Assembly (NCBI RefSeq): GCF_000004825.1
Contig: NW_008805071.1
Coordinates: 434,001 to 498,000 of the forward strand
Direction: 5' to 3'
DNA length: 64,000 nt
Source: Heterostelium album PN500
Lineage: Eukaryota; Evosea; Eumycetozoa; Acytosteliales; Acytosteliaceae
Position 1 is the stretch's first letter. Every line of letters starts with the position of its first letter. This document shows positions 11,201 to 24,310 of the stretch, in pieces. The notes beneath the pieces are model-generated. The model did not search any database and was not told where the DNA came from. It worked only from the letters and a program-made list of their open reading frames with translations. Both the position numbers and the translations under genes were made by a program.

Positions 11201-13798
11201 TTGTCTTCTTGTTTCCTGGTTGTGATGGAAGTAGTGCGGATCGATCTGATTCCAATACTCTTTCTTCAGGACATACTTTGTCTTGCTCTCCTTGGTGCAG
11301 ATCTCCGAGTAGATCGACTGGATCTGCTCGAGTGGCGTTTCGTCAAAGATGAACGCCATTGCTTTTCTCTCGATGAAGAGACTGTCGTGAACCGCCATGT
11401 ACTGGATGAGATGATAGCGAATCTCCGAGGTGGAAGGTGGCGCCGACGACGGACGCGCTTGCAATATCGATATCAACAAGCTCAGGATAAGCGACATCTT
11501 GTTGTGTGTCTGAACGGATGGATGCAAGTTGGCGATACATCGGATGAAACAATCGATAAACTTACCGGGTGAAAGTCGAATCAGTGCATGTTGGAGTAGA
11601 TGTAAATCAAGGTAGGTGGTATAGTCACCGAACTGCTCCAACGACTTGCTTCTAACGTGTCCGAGACCGAATGCTAAGTTGTGCATATATGACATCAGCA
11701 GGGTGGTAGCCATCTCGGTGTATGACTGCTCCGAAAGATCCAGTCGGTTCAGCAACATCGGATAGTACTTTAACAGAGTGATAGAGAGCATTCTGTACAG
11801 TGGGAAATGTGGTTTCACGCTGCTGGGATCGCCGTAGCTCAACAGCGGAATATAGTGTTTGAAACGCGCCGATAAAAAGTCAATCGATGAAATACCGGAT
11901 CGATCATCCAATAGCGCATTGATGAACGATTGATGATTCGCTTCCAACTCCTTGACGAAACCCAGTGTCTCTACGTATGGAAGACTATCAACGCATTTCA
12001 ATGCTTGAATCGACGCTGCACTCTCAAACATACCATCGAGAATGAACTGACCAGACTCTGACATGATATGCTTAATGACCGTATCGATCTTAAAGATTGT
12101 CTTTAAAATATAGAGATCCGATCTAAACCAATATTCAACTTGATTCTTTGTTAAATAAACATTCTCCAATATCTCTTTACACATTCGAATCTAAATAGAG
12201 ATAATAGATATTAGCTTTGGATATTATTATTATTATTAATGATTTGAGTTGAAAGCTGTCAACTTACAGTTTGTTTAAAAATAATACTAATTAAATTATT
12301 GATTGGATCGTTATCCACTGAGACATAGTTGATAAGTGAATCTTCACCTATGTAGGCGACAGAGAGTATACTTATACCGTTACACGCCGATTTACCGAAA
12401 CTAAGGTGATAGTAATCGTTGTAGATCGGTAGGAAGTATCTGAGGAATATATACTTGAATGGCTTGTGATTGCAAATCAAGTGAATCAAGAAAGGATAGA
12501 GGTAGTGAATGGAGTAGTTGTGTTTGATGAATATATCAATGTTGTTCTGTGCCTCTACGATGTTCGAGTTGGACTGTAGTGATTTCTTTGAACGCTTTGT
12601 TGGCGACACCACGTCGAGTATGATCGGTTGGAGCGGAGCGTGTGTAAGTCGGTAGTGTTGATCCATTGTCAAACCTGTGTCAATAGCATGACCAAGTAGT
12701 TCCTCCGACACCAGGTTGAGCAGCATCGACGACTGTGTCAGCAGACTGACAATCCACTGCGAGATTGTCTCGATCTTTGCGATGAGTTCACCATTGTCTT
12801 TGGCAACGATCGTCGTCTCACTGAGATTCTCCGTTACGATATCGGCGAGGTATCTAAAGAGATGTCGGAAGAACAATCGTAGTTCATAGAGATTGTCGTT
12901 CACCATTATCGTTGTCTTGGAGTTGGCAGAACTACTAATTGGCACGACACCACCACAAGACGAAGTGGAATTACTCAGAACAACAGGTGATGAATTACCT
13001 CCACCTCCATTACCAATCTGTCCATTACTAATAGTGGAAGTAGTTGAAGATGACAATGAAAAAGTTACCGTTTTATTTTCAATCACATCATCACAACCAC
13101 TTTTCATTTGAGTGGTATTGTTTGTGGTGTTGTTTGAATTTGCACAATCGGAATCACAATGATTATAGCAAAAACCACTTGATTTCATAATGGATACATT
13201 TCCACAATCACAGATTGCACCTGCACTCTTGTATAATATTAATTTGTGATTCTCTAAATGTTCATGTGGACTATTAATAAAACATTGTAAACCTAGAATT
13301 TTATTATTTAAACAATTAGAATTTGTTAGAACAATTTAATTTAATCTTTTAGTTATTTAATAATATTATTAATTTATTTACTTACAAATACAATAGTTTT
13401 CTAAAAAAGTACAACATTGTTCACATGTTATGAATATTGATTCTTTTCCATTACCACCGAAATAACAAAGTTTAGATGGTGGTGAAGGATAATCTTTACA
13501 ATATTGTTCAACACTGATAAGTGTATACCATTCGAATAGAAGATCTAATGCTTCATTACTAATTTCATTACTAGCTAGATATGACTTGAATTCACTGTAA
13601 TAAGATGATGATTTAAGTGGTGATATATTCCCTGTTTAAAAATGTTAATAAAATAAAATTTTGATTGTTAATTTTTTAATGAAAAAAAAAAAGAAATTTG
13701 CATCAATTGGTGCATTTCCCAAAAAATAATGAAATGTGATTTGTGAATCTGTATTTACCTTTTAATTTAAGAGTTTTAAGAAATTTTAAAATCGACAT
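8290..13798 (-). CDS. UBR1/UBR2-type E3 ubiquitin ligase (N-recognin)
   Basis: Recognises destabilising N-termini and ubiquitinates them (N-degron pathway). Five exons, 13759-13798, 13386-13631, 12268-13292, 8603-12190 and 8290-8517, close in frame to 1708 residues. The UBR box spans the second and third exons: CEQCCTFLENYCIC joins LQCFINSPHEHLENH, then ICDCGNVSIMKSSGFCYNHC. A RING-H2-like finger follows near residue 1080, with a first Cys pair in CIVCNQC and, far downstream, CHHYIHQSC and CPLC. The extreme end (CKHCKQLITRSCLICNQKLC, then the last-exon KKIYKLW) is the UBR1 cap region that folds back on the UBR box. Asn, Thr and Ser runs interrupt the middle. No ClpS-like N-domain is obvious by eye. 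Confidence 0.9.
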
Positions 13799-15068
13799 TA
13801 TTTATTTGATTTAAAAATGAATCAAATCAAATTTAATAATAAAAGATGAATGGAAAATTGCCAACAATTTTTTAAATATTTTAAAGTGTACTTTTAGAAA
13901 GTAATTAATTTCTAAATAGATGAAAAACAGTAATAAATTTATAAATATAAAAATGATAAATTTATGTATTTTGACTAATAAATGATGTTGATGATGTTGA
14001 TGTTATTATTTATATTATTTTATTTTTTTCGTACAATCTGATGGTGATTATACTCTATTTGTCTATGTAATATATTTTTTATTAAATAATATAATTTTTA
14101 TGATCGATGTTTCAAATTTAGTAGAGGAAAAACAAAAATGAAACGGTATAAATAAATAAATAAAAGTATAAATAGGGTATTGAATTGAAAATTATTATGT
14201 TTGAGCAAAGCTATTAGTTATTACAAAATAGTAACTTTGACTGTTACGACAACTCAGTGTATTATTGGATTGTGTTCAAATGTGGGTGAACACTGTGATT
14301 ATGAACAATATATATTAAATAAATCTTTTTTCACCCAATGTGTTAAAATAAATGCTATCTGCAAATTTTTAATTAGGGTTTAATCTATGTTGTTTTAAAA
14401 GTTAAGTTTAAATTTTTAAAAATAGTTGAAATAAATAAAATTTATAAAAAATATTAATAAAGCAATATTAATTCACAAATAAATAAATAAAGATATAATT
14501 TAAAAGTTTAAAGAGAAATATGAAAAGGAAAAAAAAACAAAAAACTAATCGATCAGAAATAAAGGTGTTTAATGTTTCTTGTTTTTTTTTTTTTTGATTC
14601 TTTTTGTATTTTTTATATTTTTTTGTAATAAAAAAAAAACGATGTCGTTTGAAGTGGAATTGATGCAAACAATATATATGATTTGATTTGATTTTTTTTG
14701 TTTTCCAAAGGTTTTTTATTCCCAAACAATTCTCCTTTGCTTTTGTTGGTTAAAAATTAAAGGTTGAAATATTCATTGCAACACCAAATCTTCGACATCT
14801 TTTGTGTCTTTTTTGCAATTCAAAAAAATCTTTTTTTTTTTGGACATCCAAACATATCTTTGTGGCTTTGAAAAATCATTTTTTAAATTGATTTGGAAAT
14901 TGCTTAAAAATTTATATTAAAATCGATTTCTCGATTTTTTTTTTGTTTTTTAAACCAATTAGGAAAGAAAAGTCAAATGAATTTTTATTAACTTACTCAA
15001 TATTATTATCTCTATTAATAATTAAATTAAAACAAATAGACAAGAGAATCAAATCATAATTGAACTAA
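13799..15068. other. Intergenic, no supported gene
   Basis: About 1.27 kb of A/T-rich DNA between the UBR gene start and the 3' end of the oxygenase gene. A 60-codon frame at 14201-14383 starts only at TTG. An 85-codon frame at 14468-14725 is Lys/Phe-rich from homopolymers. I accept neither. Long T runs (14581-14600, 14820-14840) are present. Confidence 0.5.
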
Positions 15069-16168
15069 TTAATATGCGGTTGGTTTTATTGGATTATTTG
15101 TTGTATCCAATGCTTGTGATTTGAGGTCAGGGAATACCAAACCAATCTTTTTCAAAAGATACTGGCCATAGGTATCCTCAAATGAAAATACACTCGATTT
15201 GTCCCAACGCTCTGTACTGTTGTCGCTTGTCTCTATTCCTTCGATTGGACGTACCTTTGCGTTGAAGTTTGGATCGAAAAAGATTGGGAAAGACAGACGA
15301 TCTTTACCGGTTGTATTTAATGCCACACGATGTGGTGTCGATCTATATAAACCACCTGTAACTCTTTCCAACATATCTCCCTTTACATATATAAACATTA
15401 ATTAATAAACAAGTAAATTTATACTTTTGTTATGATTATTGATTTGAAAACACTTACAATATTACAAATGAAAGAATTTTTAATTGGTGGAGCTGGTATC
15501 CAACCTTGATTTGGAACTTTCACTTGTAGTCCACCGATGTTGTCTTGATAGAGGATGGTGAGAAGTCCGTAGTCGGTGTGTTCTCCAACACCCCAACGCT
15601 CACTGGCATCGTCAGCTACCTGTGTTCTATAGTTGAAGATTCTAAAGAGAATGAGTGGATCGGCAGTGTAATTCTTGCTAAAGTACTGGCTATCCAAATT
15701 GAGACTGAGGGAGAGTGCCTCCATTACGCGGTGACCGAGTTGTGTTATTTGATCGATATATTCAAGTATGGTCGCTTTGAAACCCTCGACCTCAGTTGGG
15801 AACAAGTTTGGTCCGTGAATGGGTAGTGGGTGATCCTGTTCCAACTCTTGTCCTAAATAGAGACCCTCTTTCATATCGGGTTTACCGCTTGTGAGCTCAC
15901 CACCCAACGAAAAGAAACCACGCCAAGCTTTACCTCCGAGTTCCATTCTATATTTCTGTTTAGTCTCTTCGTCCAACTGGAAAAACAATCTCGAGAGACT
16001 GTCTAGCCTATCTATCAATTCTTGCTGTACACCATGACCCACCAAATAAAAGAAGCCGTGAACTAAACATGCATCTCTAATCTGTTGAACTACCAACAAT
16101 CTATCTGATTCTTGTGATTCTTTATTTACAAATGATGAAATATCAATTATAGGTAATTTAAAACCCAT
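15069..16168 (-). CDS. 2-Oxoglutarate/Fe(II) dioxygenase, isopenicillin-N-synthase-like
   Basis: Two exons (15458-16168, 15069-15380) encode 340 residues, the normal length for this family. The N-terminal DIOX_N part includes PIIDISSF and ACLVHGFFYLVGHGV. The metal ligands are the His and Asp of GEHTDYG and the distal His of TPHRVAL. The Arg of RLSFPIFF should bind 2-oxoglutarate. All the catalytic residues are therefore present and the enzyme is probably active and cytosolic. The substrate cannot be told from sequence; related enzymes act on small metabolites, hormones and purines. A TTGTCAATCA word lies about 45 bp upstream of the ATG on the opposite strand. Confidence 0.88.
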
Positions 16169-16213
16169 CTTTTATATATATCTCTTAAACTAGATTAACA
16201 ATTTTGTAAAGAT

Positions 16214-16223
16214 TGATTGACAA
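16214..16223 (-). promoter_or_regulatory. TTGTCAATCA motif upstream of the oxygenase gene
   Basis: A single reverse-strand copy of the word found at 1945 and five times at 4761-4920. It lies 46 bp upstream of the oxygenase start codon, in a promoter position. Its role is unproven. Confidence 0.35.
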
Positions 16224-16391
16224 AATTAAGATGGTCCACAATAATTTTGGTTAACAAAAAAAAAAAAAAAATATCTGCAATGCTGTTTTTTTGAAATCAG
16301 ATTCCAAAAAAGAACACATTTCATGTTCTTTGGATATTTTTTATAAAAAAATAAATTGTAAAATGATATATTTTATTTTTATTTGTTTGTT

Positions 16392-17423
16392 TTATGTTTG
16401 ATTTGAAATTGGAGGTGATAAATTGTTGTTTGGAGTTGGTAGATTGTTTGAAATTGGAATGGGTACGGATCTTTGTGCATGTATCAGTGATTTTCTTTCT
16501 TCAGCCTCTGTATGAGACTTGTTTTGTGATGATGATTGTTGTTGTTGTTGTTGTTGATGATGCTGGTTATTATTATTATTATTAGTGTTATTGTTATTCT
16601 TTTTCTGTTCCTCTTCGAACTCCTCCCACTCTGCTACTGATGGTCTGCTTTTAACGAGTGCTAACCATCTGTAGAGATGGGGGAACTCCTCGACACTGAT
16701 ATCCGGTAGTATAGAAACATATCTAGCCCAAGGATAGGTTGCAATATCTGCAATTGTGAACTGATCTTTCGAGGCAATATACTGACGATCCTCTAGATTT
16801 CTATTTAACACGTGTAACAATCGCCTCAGTTCATTGGCAAATCGATTGATTGAGTATTGATGTTTATCTACTGCATATATATTAAACTATAGTAACCGTC
16901 ATTTCGAAAATAACAAATGAAGTTGTTAATAAATATCGAATATACATTTATGTTTCAAACAAACTAACTAAGCAACATACATGTATTAACTCCCCTAATA
17001 CTGGTCCTAAATTTGACATTTGCCTATAATTACAAAAGTTAGTTATTGTTTAATCACTTTAATTAATTTGCTATTTGTGATCGATAATTACCAAAATACC
17101 CAATTTAAAACTTCAGTATGAGATTTTGGATCTGTTTTTATGTTTGGTATTAGTTTATCGTACTTGTTGGCCAAGTAGTACAGTATATTTCCTGATTCAA
17201 ACACAGAGATTGGTTCACCCTCGACGTCGTGGTCAACTACGGCCGGCAATTTTCCGTTGGGATTTATCATTAGGAAATCAGGGGAGTATTGCTCACCTCT
17301 CCTAATATTTATTTCATGATACGAGTAAGGTACTTCCCTAAGTTCTCTCAGCAACAGGTGAATCTTTACTACATTTGGTGATGGTGCACCATAGAACTCT
17401 ATTATTTTAAGCTTTGCTTCCAT
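16392..17423 (-). CDS. Glutathione S-transferase-like protein (Ure2p/YfcG type)
   Basis: Exons 17092-17423, 16981-17023 and 16392-16886 give 289 residues. The thioredoxin-fold half has the opening strand IIEFYGAPSPNVVK, the cis-Pro of NPNGKLPAVVD and the ESGNILYYLA glutathione-binding helix start. The helical half has the conserved FTIADIATYPWARY N-capping motif. The SPN in place of a Tyr or Ser near the N-terminus matches Ure2p/YfcG/YghU types, which bind two glutathiones and reduce disulfides. The last 65 residues are a species-specific Asn/Gln/Ser tail. A GT-rich block lies upstream at 17648-17720. Confidence 0.87.
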
Positions 17424-18659
17424 TTTATAATACTTTTGATTTATGTTTTTTACTATTGTTTTTTAACAAAAAAAAAAACGAAAACAAAACCAAAATAAAA
17501 TAAAGAAATGGTTATGTATTAAATTTATAACAACAAAACTATAATTAAACAAACAAAACAAAAATAAACTAAATAAATTTAATTGAACAAAGTTATTATT
17601 TAAATTGAAATTTCAACTTTTGACAATAAAATATTACTTTATATATATGTTGTTGGTGCGCGCGGACGGGTGTGATAAAGGTGTGGGGGTATCGGTGTGG
17701 TGTGGGTTGGTAGTTTGTTGGTTACGAGGAAGAGCAAGCTGAAGTTCTAATTATAAATATATGATTCTGGTTCTACTGTATTTTAATACTTCAATCTCAC
17801 AACTTTTTTGTTGTTCTTTTTGATTCTATTCTTTTTTCTCACAATTCTCTTCTCTTATTTTCAATATTTCTTTTCTTACTTCTCTGCTTGTTTTTTTGTT
17901 TTTATTTTTATTTTTAAATGTGAATGTGTTGATGTTATTATTCTAGTGTGTATTGTGTTGTACAGTGCACGATCAGAGAGCAAGTCGATGAGTGGTGGTG
18001 GTTTGAATAAAACAAACTATTTTTAATTTGTTCTCTTGAATCAATTAATAATAGAATATTGGTAGTTTTTGTTTTTTGTTTTTTTAAAAAAAAAAAAAAC
18101 AATTTTGAGTGCAAAGATATATATTAATTTAAATGAGTCATGACACTAATAATCTTTTAAACTTTTTCGCAAATTCTAGAACAGATGATTAATTGCAAGG
18201 TGGAGAGTGTGTTAGGTATCATTCTATTGCAAAAATAAATAAATCTATTTTTTTAAATCGTCGATTTTTATTTCCTTTTTTTGTTTTATTTTTATTTTGG
18301 TTTGATGTGAATGAAAAAAGACAAACAAACAAAGAATAAGTTGACCTTAATAAGGTAGATTAGAACAACAACTTGTGTTTAAAGTTGCTATATTATATTT
18401 GTTTGTTATAAATGAATTAATTTGGTCTAACAAATATCATCATTCTTTTATACTTTTTTCTTTTCTCTTCTTCTTTTTTACGTTTTGTTTTTATTTTTGA
18501 TTGTTATTTGATCAAATTGATAAATTAATTTGTTTTAAACACTTGAACTAACTAACTCCTATAGCATTTATTATAATGCAAAACTACTTTTTATTGTACG
18601 ATTCTGTTTTGTTTAAAAAAAAAACTAATAATTTAATTAAATATTTTGATTATTATAAT
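17424..18659. other. Intergenic with a G/T-rich block
   Basis: This is 1.2 kb of mostly A/T DNA. The exception is 17648-17720, where G and T dominate (GGGTGTG, GTGTGGGGG, GGTGTGGTGTGGG). Read on the minus strand this is CACACC-rich, like the CA-rich elements bound by G-box factor in Dictyostelium. It lies about 225-300 bp upstream of the GST start. The rest is T runs and I see no gene in it. Confidence 0.45.
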
Positions 18660-20360
18660 TTAATCAATGTCGGTTATGGTTGTGTCGAGATCAATATTAT
18701 TAAACTTTCTAATGATATGTTGATAGAAGCTGACTGCTTTCACCAGGTCAGTGATTGCCAACTTCTCGTTGTAGCCATGTAGCATTGCAAGTCCTTGACT
18801 GTTGACAACACATGGCATTATACGATAGATGTTGGGTGACACCGGCCAGTAGTATCGGGTGTCGGTATTTGCAAACATGAGTCCGGACTTGACGTTCACG
18901 TCTTGTCCAAAGATTTTCTTGATGCACTGCTTGACCGCTTTGAATGGCTTGGCGGCGGGACTCGAGTATGGCGATGGTGGAAGTTTGGCGTCGATGATAA
19001 CTTTGATTCTGGTGTCGTTGATCAAGCGGTTGTTTCTCTCGATGATGGCATCGACGTCATCGCCTGGAACCACACGATGACTAATCCAAGCGGTGGCGGT
19101 GGTCGGCAACACATTTGGCTTGATCCCAGAGCGGAACATTGTCACGGTGGTGGTAGTTCTTCTCATGTAGTCGAGGAATGGAATCGTTTCGATTTGTTGC
19201 TGTGTAAATTGATCGAGGAATTGATTCGGGTAGAGTGTGCTGTTCGGTGGTGGAAGCGGGTTCGATTCAAAGGCGGTGACGGCTTTCGCGAGAATACCGA
19301 TTGGCGATTGCTGTGAGGGTGGCATCGAGGAGTGACCGCCTGGCGCAGTGGCGGTGATGTTGAAGTAGACGTAGCCTTTCTCGTTGACACCGAGCAACGC
19401 GGTAGTGGTGTTAAGTCCCGGGAGGAATCCGGCTTGTAGCAGCGGGATGCCCTCGTCGAGAATCATCTCGGCGGTGATTCCGAGGCTTTGGACGTGTGCC
19501 GATATCATCTTGTGGCCGTTGTATCCACCGATTTCCTCGTCATGTCCGATGGCAAGATAGAGTGTTCTCTCGGGGACGTACGATCGATTCAGCAGAGTTT
19601 CGATTGCCTCCATCGCACTGATTACGATCAGTTTGTTATCGATGGAACCACGACCCCAAACATAGCCATCTTTGATGACACCACCGAACGGATCGACCGA
19701 CCAGCCCGACATATCAACAGGCACAACATCGTAGTGACAATTGATAAAGAATGGCTTCAGCGCAGGATTGCTACCATCCCATCGATACAACATCGAATAG
19801 TTATTTATAATCTCTCGATTCAAGTGGCTATGTAAAACTGGGAATGCTTGTTGTAAATATTGAATGAAATCGGTGAATGGTTGATAATCAGTTTTAATAT
19901 CTGGATCATCTTGTGAAATTGTTTTAAACTTTATAGCCTAATTGAATTGAATTGTTAATATAGTAAAAATAATTGTGTATAGATAATAATATTTACATTT
20001 GCTAATTTTAATGCAACTTTATTGGCATTCGATTGTGGATATGCATTTACATTTGAAGATGGTGCAAATGACACCGCTACTAAAAAAATAAATAAAGTAA
20101 AAACTAAAAACTAAATAAGAATAAAAGAATTAATAATTAAGTCTTTATTGGATATATGAATAAAGAAAGTTTATATTTATACTTACTACAGGATTTAATA
20201 AAGTTATCCTTCTTTTAGGATCAGTGAATTGTTGGTAACACAGTGGCAGCATGGTTTGAAACTTTTTAGATATTATCTGTTTTGTATGACTAAACCAATT
20301 CCTTAGCAATGTTGGAATAATAAATGAAACAATGGAGGTGAATGAACCCTTTAAATGCAT
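18660..20360 (-). CDS. M20 peptidase, PM20D1/carboxypeptidase S-like
   Basis: Zinc metallopeptidase of the type that hydrolyses or forms N-acyl amino acids. Exons 20187-20360, 19997-20110 and 18660-19937 give up to 521 residues. The two-zinc site is complete: His of INCHYDVVPVD, bridging Asp of GRGSIDNK, the Glu pair of HDEEIGG, Asp of ILDEG and the late His of AMLHGYNEK. The second exon encodes a hydrophobic run (FLVFTLFIFLVAVSFA) after the basic DPKRR of exon 1. This makes a signal anchor as in yeast Cps1, so the catalytic part should be lumenal or secreted. The start is uncertain: the ATG at 20360 or an in-frame ATG at 20252. Asn-X-Ser/Thr sites fit a secretory route. Confidence 0.87.
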
Positions 20361-22111
20361 TTCTTTTTCCTTTGGTAAATCATATAAGATTATATAGAAA
20401 GAAAAAAAAGAAGTTATTTAGGAGTTTAGAACTAAACTGAGAGGAAGTGGATATTGCACCAATTGAAAGAATCACTACTCTGAAAGCTCTTATTGTTTTT
20501 GGATATAGGTTGCAAAGATTATAAAGATTCCAAAAATAACAAATTCAATAGAATGAATTGCAAATGGAAGATACTAATGAAGTTGGTTGTTGCTGTTGCT
20601 GTTGTAAATTTAAAACTTCCAATATACTTTCATCCAATTAGTGGTGCTCAATTCTATGGTAACTCTCTCTCCTTTAGTGGGAATCGGATGTAGATTATCA
20701 CACCAATATTTAGTTTTAATGTAGTTGGATGTTGTTTTTATTGTTGTTGTTGTTTTGACTGAAGTATGATAAATTATATAATTTTAATAAATACGATGCA
20801 ATTATCTTGAGGCTAACTTAATAATAAAAAAATCTCTGGTAATGTAGATTTTAAAAAGTAATAGAAGGTAGGTAATGTGAGTGAGATAGTAGGTGGAGGA
20901 TAAAAGTCAGTGAGTGTTTGGTATGAATGTGTGAGTGTGTGCTATTGTTGTTGTTGGAAATTCCAAGTGTGGTAAAACACTATGTTAGATAGAATGATGG
21001 GTTGTTATTTTAAAAGAAAAACTTAACACTCCTCTTTAAAAAAAATAATGAATATATTGTTAAAAGTGTGTGTTGTTGTTGGTGATATGGTAATGATGAT
21101 GACATTAACTATTTTCCTATTGCTTATTTAGGTGAAAGAGTAACAATATACAGCGACAACAACAATGATTACTAATAATTGGTTACTACTACTACTACTG
21201 CTGTTGGTGATGATGGATGTTGATAAAACCTGTCAAGTTTACAATGGAAAAAGGAAAGTGTGGAGGGAATGAAAAATTTTAAGACTTTTAGAATGATTTA
21301 TGTATTTTTGTATTTATTGTTGTTGTTGTTGTTGAAGATAGTTAGGTGACACCGATCAGAGTGTTTTAGATGTGTTGTTGATATAATATGATTGATTGAT
21401 TATCATGGAAGTTGGAGACCGATTATTTCTCTAAGGTTTGATGAACCATCGCTAATTCTTTCTAATTGTTCCAACTGTTTTTGTTATTTTAGTTTTTATT
21501 TTGGTTTAAGAATAAAGAAGAAGTTGCAAAGTTAGTTCCTGATTTGTCGATAAGAATAAAACTAATAAAAGAGAAGTACTGCTAGTATTATTTTTTTGTT
21601 TTTTTTAAAAAAAAGAAGAAAAAGTCACACAAAAGTTGTCTATCTCCTCTTCTAAATCGCTAACAACATAATTTAATGATCAACTGGTTGGAAGATGAGA
21701 AAAGTAGGTATGTCAAGTTTTATCTTTTTCAATAAAAACTATCGTGTTGAGTGTTTGTTAATAGATGTGATGTTGATCCATCCTTCATTTAGATAGTGTA
21801 TTTTAACAACCAAACTTAACAAAAACATGTTCCCGTTTTTGATTTTTTTGATTTGTTTGAAAATGATAGATCAATTTAACTTCATATCAAAAACAATCAA
21901 TCTGCCAATAAAAAAATAAAAAACCCACTAACCACTGATTCAGAATATATTTTTAGCTTTTGTTGGTGTGGTTTGATTGGATGTGGGGTGATCAGATTGA
22001 TTTGGATTGATAGTACTATGTTTGTTTGTGGTTGATTTCGAATTACTCGTCTCTCTTATTGTTATTGTTGTTGTGAATGTTGAATGATGTAAATAATATT
22101 GTTATTGTTCA
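20361..22111. other. Intergenic, low-complexity
   Basis: About 1.75 kb with GTTGTT runs (near 20580, 20740, 20945, 21315) and GT-rich patches (20876-20945). A 66-codon frame at 20493-20693 has no recognisable content. No gene or RNA can be supported here. Confidence 0.5.
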
Positions 22112-23572
22112 TTAGTAATATACCTTTAAATAGTTTTCATTTTCCACCATCTGTTTGAATTGGAAGACACTACCACCCACTCCAAAATAGAATGATTTTG
22201 CTGCCAATAAACTATATTTTAAGAATTTATTTATATGTATAGGTATAAAATAGCAATAGTGTTAAGGTGTTTGTGTGTTAGTAACAATTTAATCATGTAA
22301 ATTCTATCTCTTTATTATTATTATTAGTGTGTGTTGTTATTATTAATAGATAAATAAATGATGATGTGTTTCATTTAATTAGTTTAACAAACTTGTTAAA
22401 GTCAATTTAGAAGATTAGTGTTTATATAGGTAATAACAGGGTGATTATAATATTTTAACATTGTCATAGGTGTGGTGTGAACATCACTAATCTCTAATGA
22501 TTCGAATTAACAACAATTGTAACTTACCATATTCCATTGGGTGCTAAATGATTCTTTATCAAATTATAGAGTTTTTTGAATGAACTTATATTATATATAG
22601 TATCTGATGTTAAAATTAGATCAAACTTTTCTTCTTTTAATAAAGTCTATTGAATTTTAAATGTTGAATTGATAGTTATTAGTAAATTAAGTACCTTACA
22701 AGTTTGCTTACCAACTAATAATATACATACATCAACATATTTCCAATCACCAGATATAAATCTTGTTTGACCTTTAAAGTTATTCAATTTCAAATTGGGA
22801 ATACTGAGTGTATCTATAACCTCTTGATTCTTTGGTTAAATGAAATAAATATTAAAGTGGTTAGTTTAATTAAACCTAAATTTAAACAATGAATATAAGA
22901 GGCAGATTGTACATACGTAATCTTGTAATGTAACATCTGAACCTTTCGACAAACAGTAGAGTGCAGGCAATCCATGACCACAACCAATCTCCAAGACACG
23001 TTTATTCTGTAGAGATATCTGCTTTTCGATCATATAGTTAACGAGATCGATTGCACATTCCCATAGCTTGAATCCACCTTCATATACACCCGGTATTAAA
23101 TCCGATTTGTTTGAATTCAACATGTTGTTTAGTGATTCACTTTCCATTAATTGTGACATCTGGAGAGTATTATTATTATTATTATTATTGTTGTTGTTGT
23201 TATTGTTGTCGTTGCCACCAGTACTATTATTATTACCACTACTAGTAGATAACGAAACCAATGGTTTTGCAAGTTTCTTCAATTGAACACCTTGTTTGAA
23301 CGGCACATTCTCTACCAATATACCATTTTCATTCAATAGATGTTCAATATTGTCTGTATTATAAATAGGTGAGCTATTGTAATCAATAATCTTTGCTTCT
23401 CTTTCCTCTATCACAGTATCATCTGACTGTTCAAGACCGTCCGATTTCTGTTTGATTTCCTCTGTTTCTTCCTTAAGTCAAGACATTCCAACATTAGTTA
23501 TAGCTATTTCTTTGATTAATTTAAACTGATTCACAATCATACATCTACATCAAAATTGAATTTAAATGACAT
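22112..23572 (-). CDS. METTL18-like protein-histidine methyltransferase
   Basis: Seven-beta-strand SAM methyltransferase; METTL18/Hpm1 methylates a histidine of ribosomal protein RPL3. Five exons are seen: 23543-23572, 22917-23471, 22731-22829, 22528-22646 and 22112 (or 22124)-22211. It starts MSFKFNFDVD as in the family. A Gly/Asn-rich insert precedes the core. There LKLWECAIDLV leads into SAM motif I, RVLEIGCGHGLPAL. Later exons add SGDWKYVD, LILTSDTIYN and LLAAKSFYFGVGGS. The 3' end is unsure. Without a further splice the frame stops at 22112, leaving the last strand missing, so a small terminal exon may exist downstream. Length is about 300 residues. Confidence 0.82.
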
Positions 23573-23815
23573 TTCTCGGACTATTTATATTTTAATATTA
23601 AACTGCATGTATTCTTGAAGAAAAGTTTTGGTTGTCACTAGCAATACTGTTATTATTGTGAATCTTTGTATTATTAAAAGAATTTACTTTCGGGAAGATT
23701 GATTGACCAAATAAGAAATCATTGTTAAGATTTAAATTGAAAAAAAATTAGAAGCACAAAAAATGATGATTGAAACAAATGATAATTTTAAATTATAAAA
23801 ATGAACTTCACCAGA

Positions 23816-23886
23816 GGCTCCATAGTTGAATGGTACAATACTACCTTTGGGTGGTAGTGGTCTGGGTTCGATTCCCGGTGGAGCCC
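23816..23886 (+). tRNA. tRNA-Pro (anticodon UGG)
   Basis: A full cloverleaf can be drawn. The acceptor GGCTCCA pairs with TGGAGCC at 23879-23885. The D stem is GTTG/CAAT. The anticodon stem CTACC/GGTAG has loop TTTGGGT, which puts TGG at 34-36. The T arm is CTGGG/CCCGG with loop TTCGATT. The discriminator is C73, usual for eukaryotic tRNA-Pro. The B box reads GGTTCGATTCC and a T5 terminator follows at 23891-23895. No intron is present. Confidence 0.95.
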
Positions 23887-23969
23887 CAAATTTTTAATCA
23901 TCATTATAACGCATGCGGTAAGTATTGTATCCTATGAAAAAAAAAATGATCTGCTCCACAAGCATCACA

Positions 23970-24086
23970 TGATCACTTTATACTGTTGTTCATCAACACG
24001 CAACTACTGTTAGATCTATTCTATCCTAATACTACTCAACTTATTAATTAATAATTTATAATAATAATAATAATAATAATAATAAT

Positions 24087-24162
<76 letters not shown>

Positions 24163-24310
24163 TTTTATTGGCTATATTTCTCACGGCCTGTGTGAGAATG
24201 TAAATATAATATAAAACACGAACTAGCAGGTTAATATCAATACCTGCAATTTGTTGACTGATCATGAGTCAACAAATCTTTTTTTGCAAAAAAAAAAAAA
24301 AAAAAAAAAA
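23970..24310 (+). mobile_element. Short poly(A)-ended retroelement-like insertion next to tRNA-Pro
   Basis: A segment of about 340 bp ends in about 24 A residues (24288-24311) and is bracketed by the 9-bp direct repeat AGCATCACA (23961-23969 and 24311-24319). This looks like a target-site duplication. It starts about 75 bp downstream of the tRNA, the position favoured by tRNA-targeting non-LTR elements of dictyostelids (TRE3 type). Before the tail are three hairpins: 24178-24198 (7-bp stem), 24226-24247 (6 bp) and 24250-24276 (10 bp). No reverse transcriptase is present, so it is a 3' remnant or a SINE-like copy. Confidence 0.5.

Noticed and set aside
14468-14725. 85-codon minus frame
   Set aside because: Built from A and T runs (Lys, Phe, Tyr) with no domain or splice support.
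16453-16585. Val-rich plus frame inside the GST tail
   Set aside because: Opposite strand of an Asn/Gln codon run.
24061-24160. CRISPR-like or telomere-like array
   Set aside because: It is a plain AAT microsatellite with no spacers.
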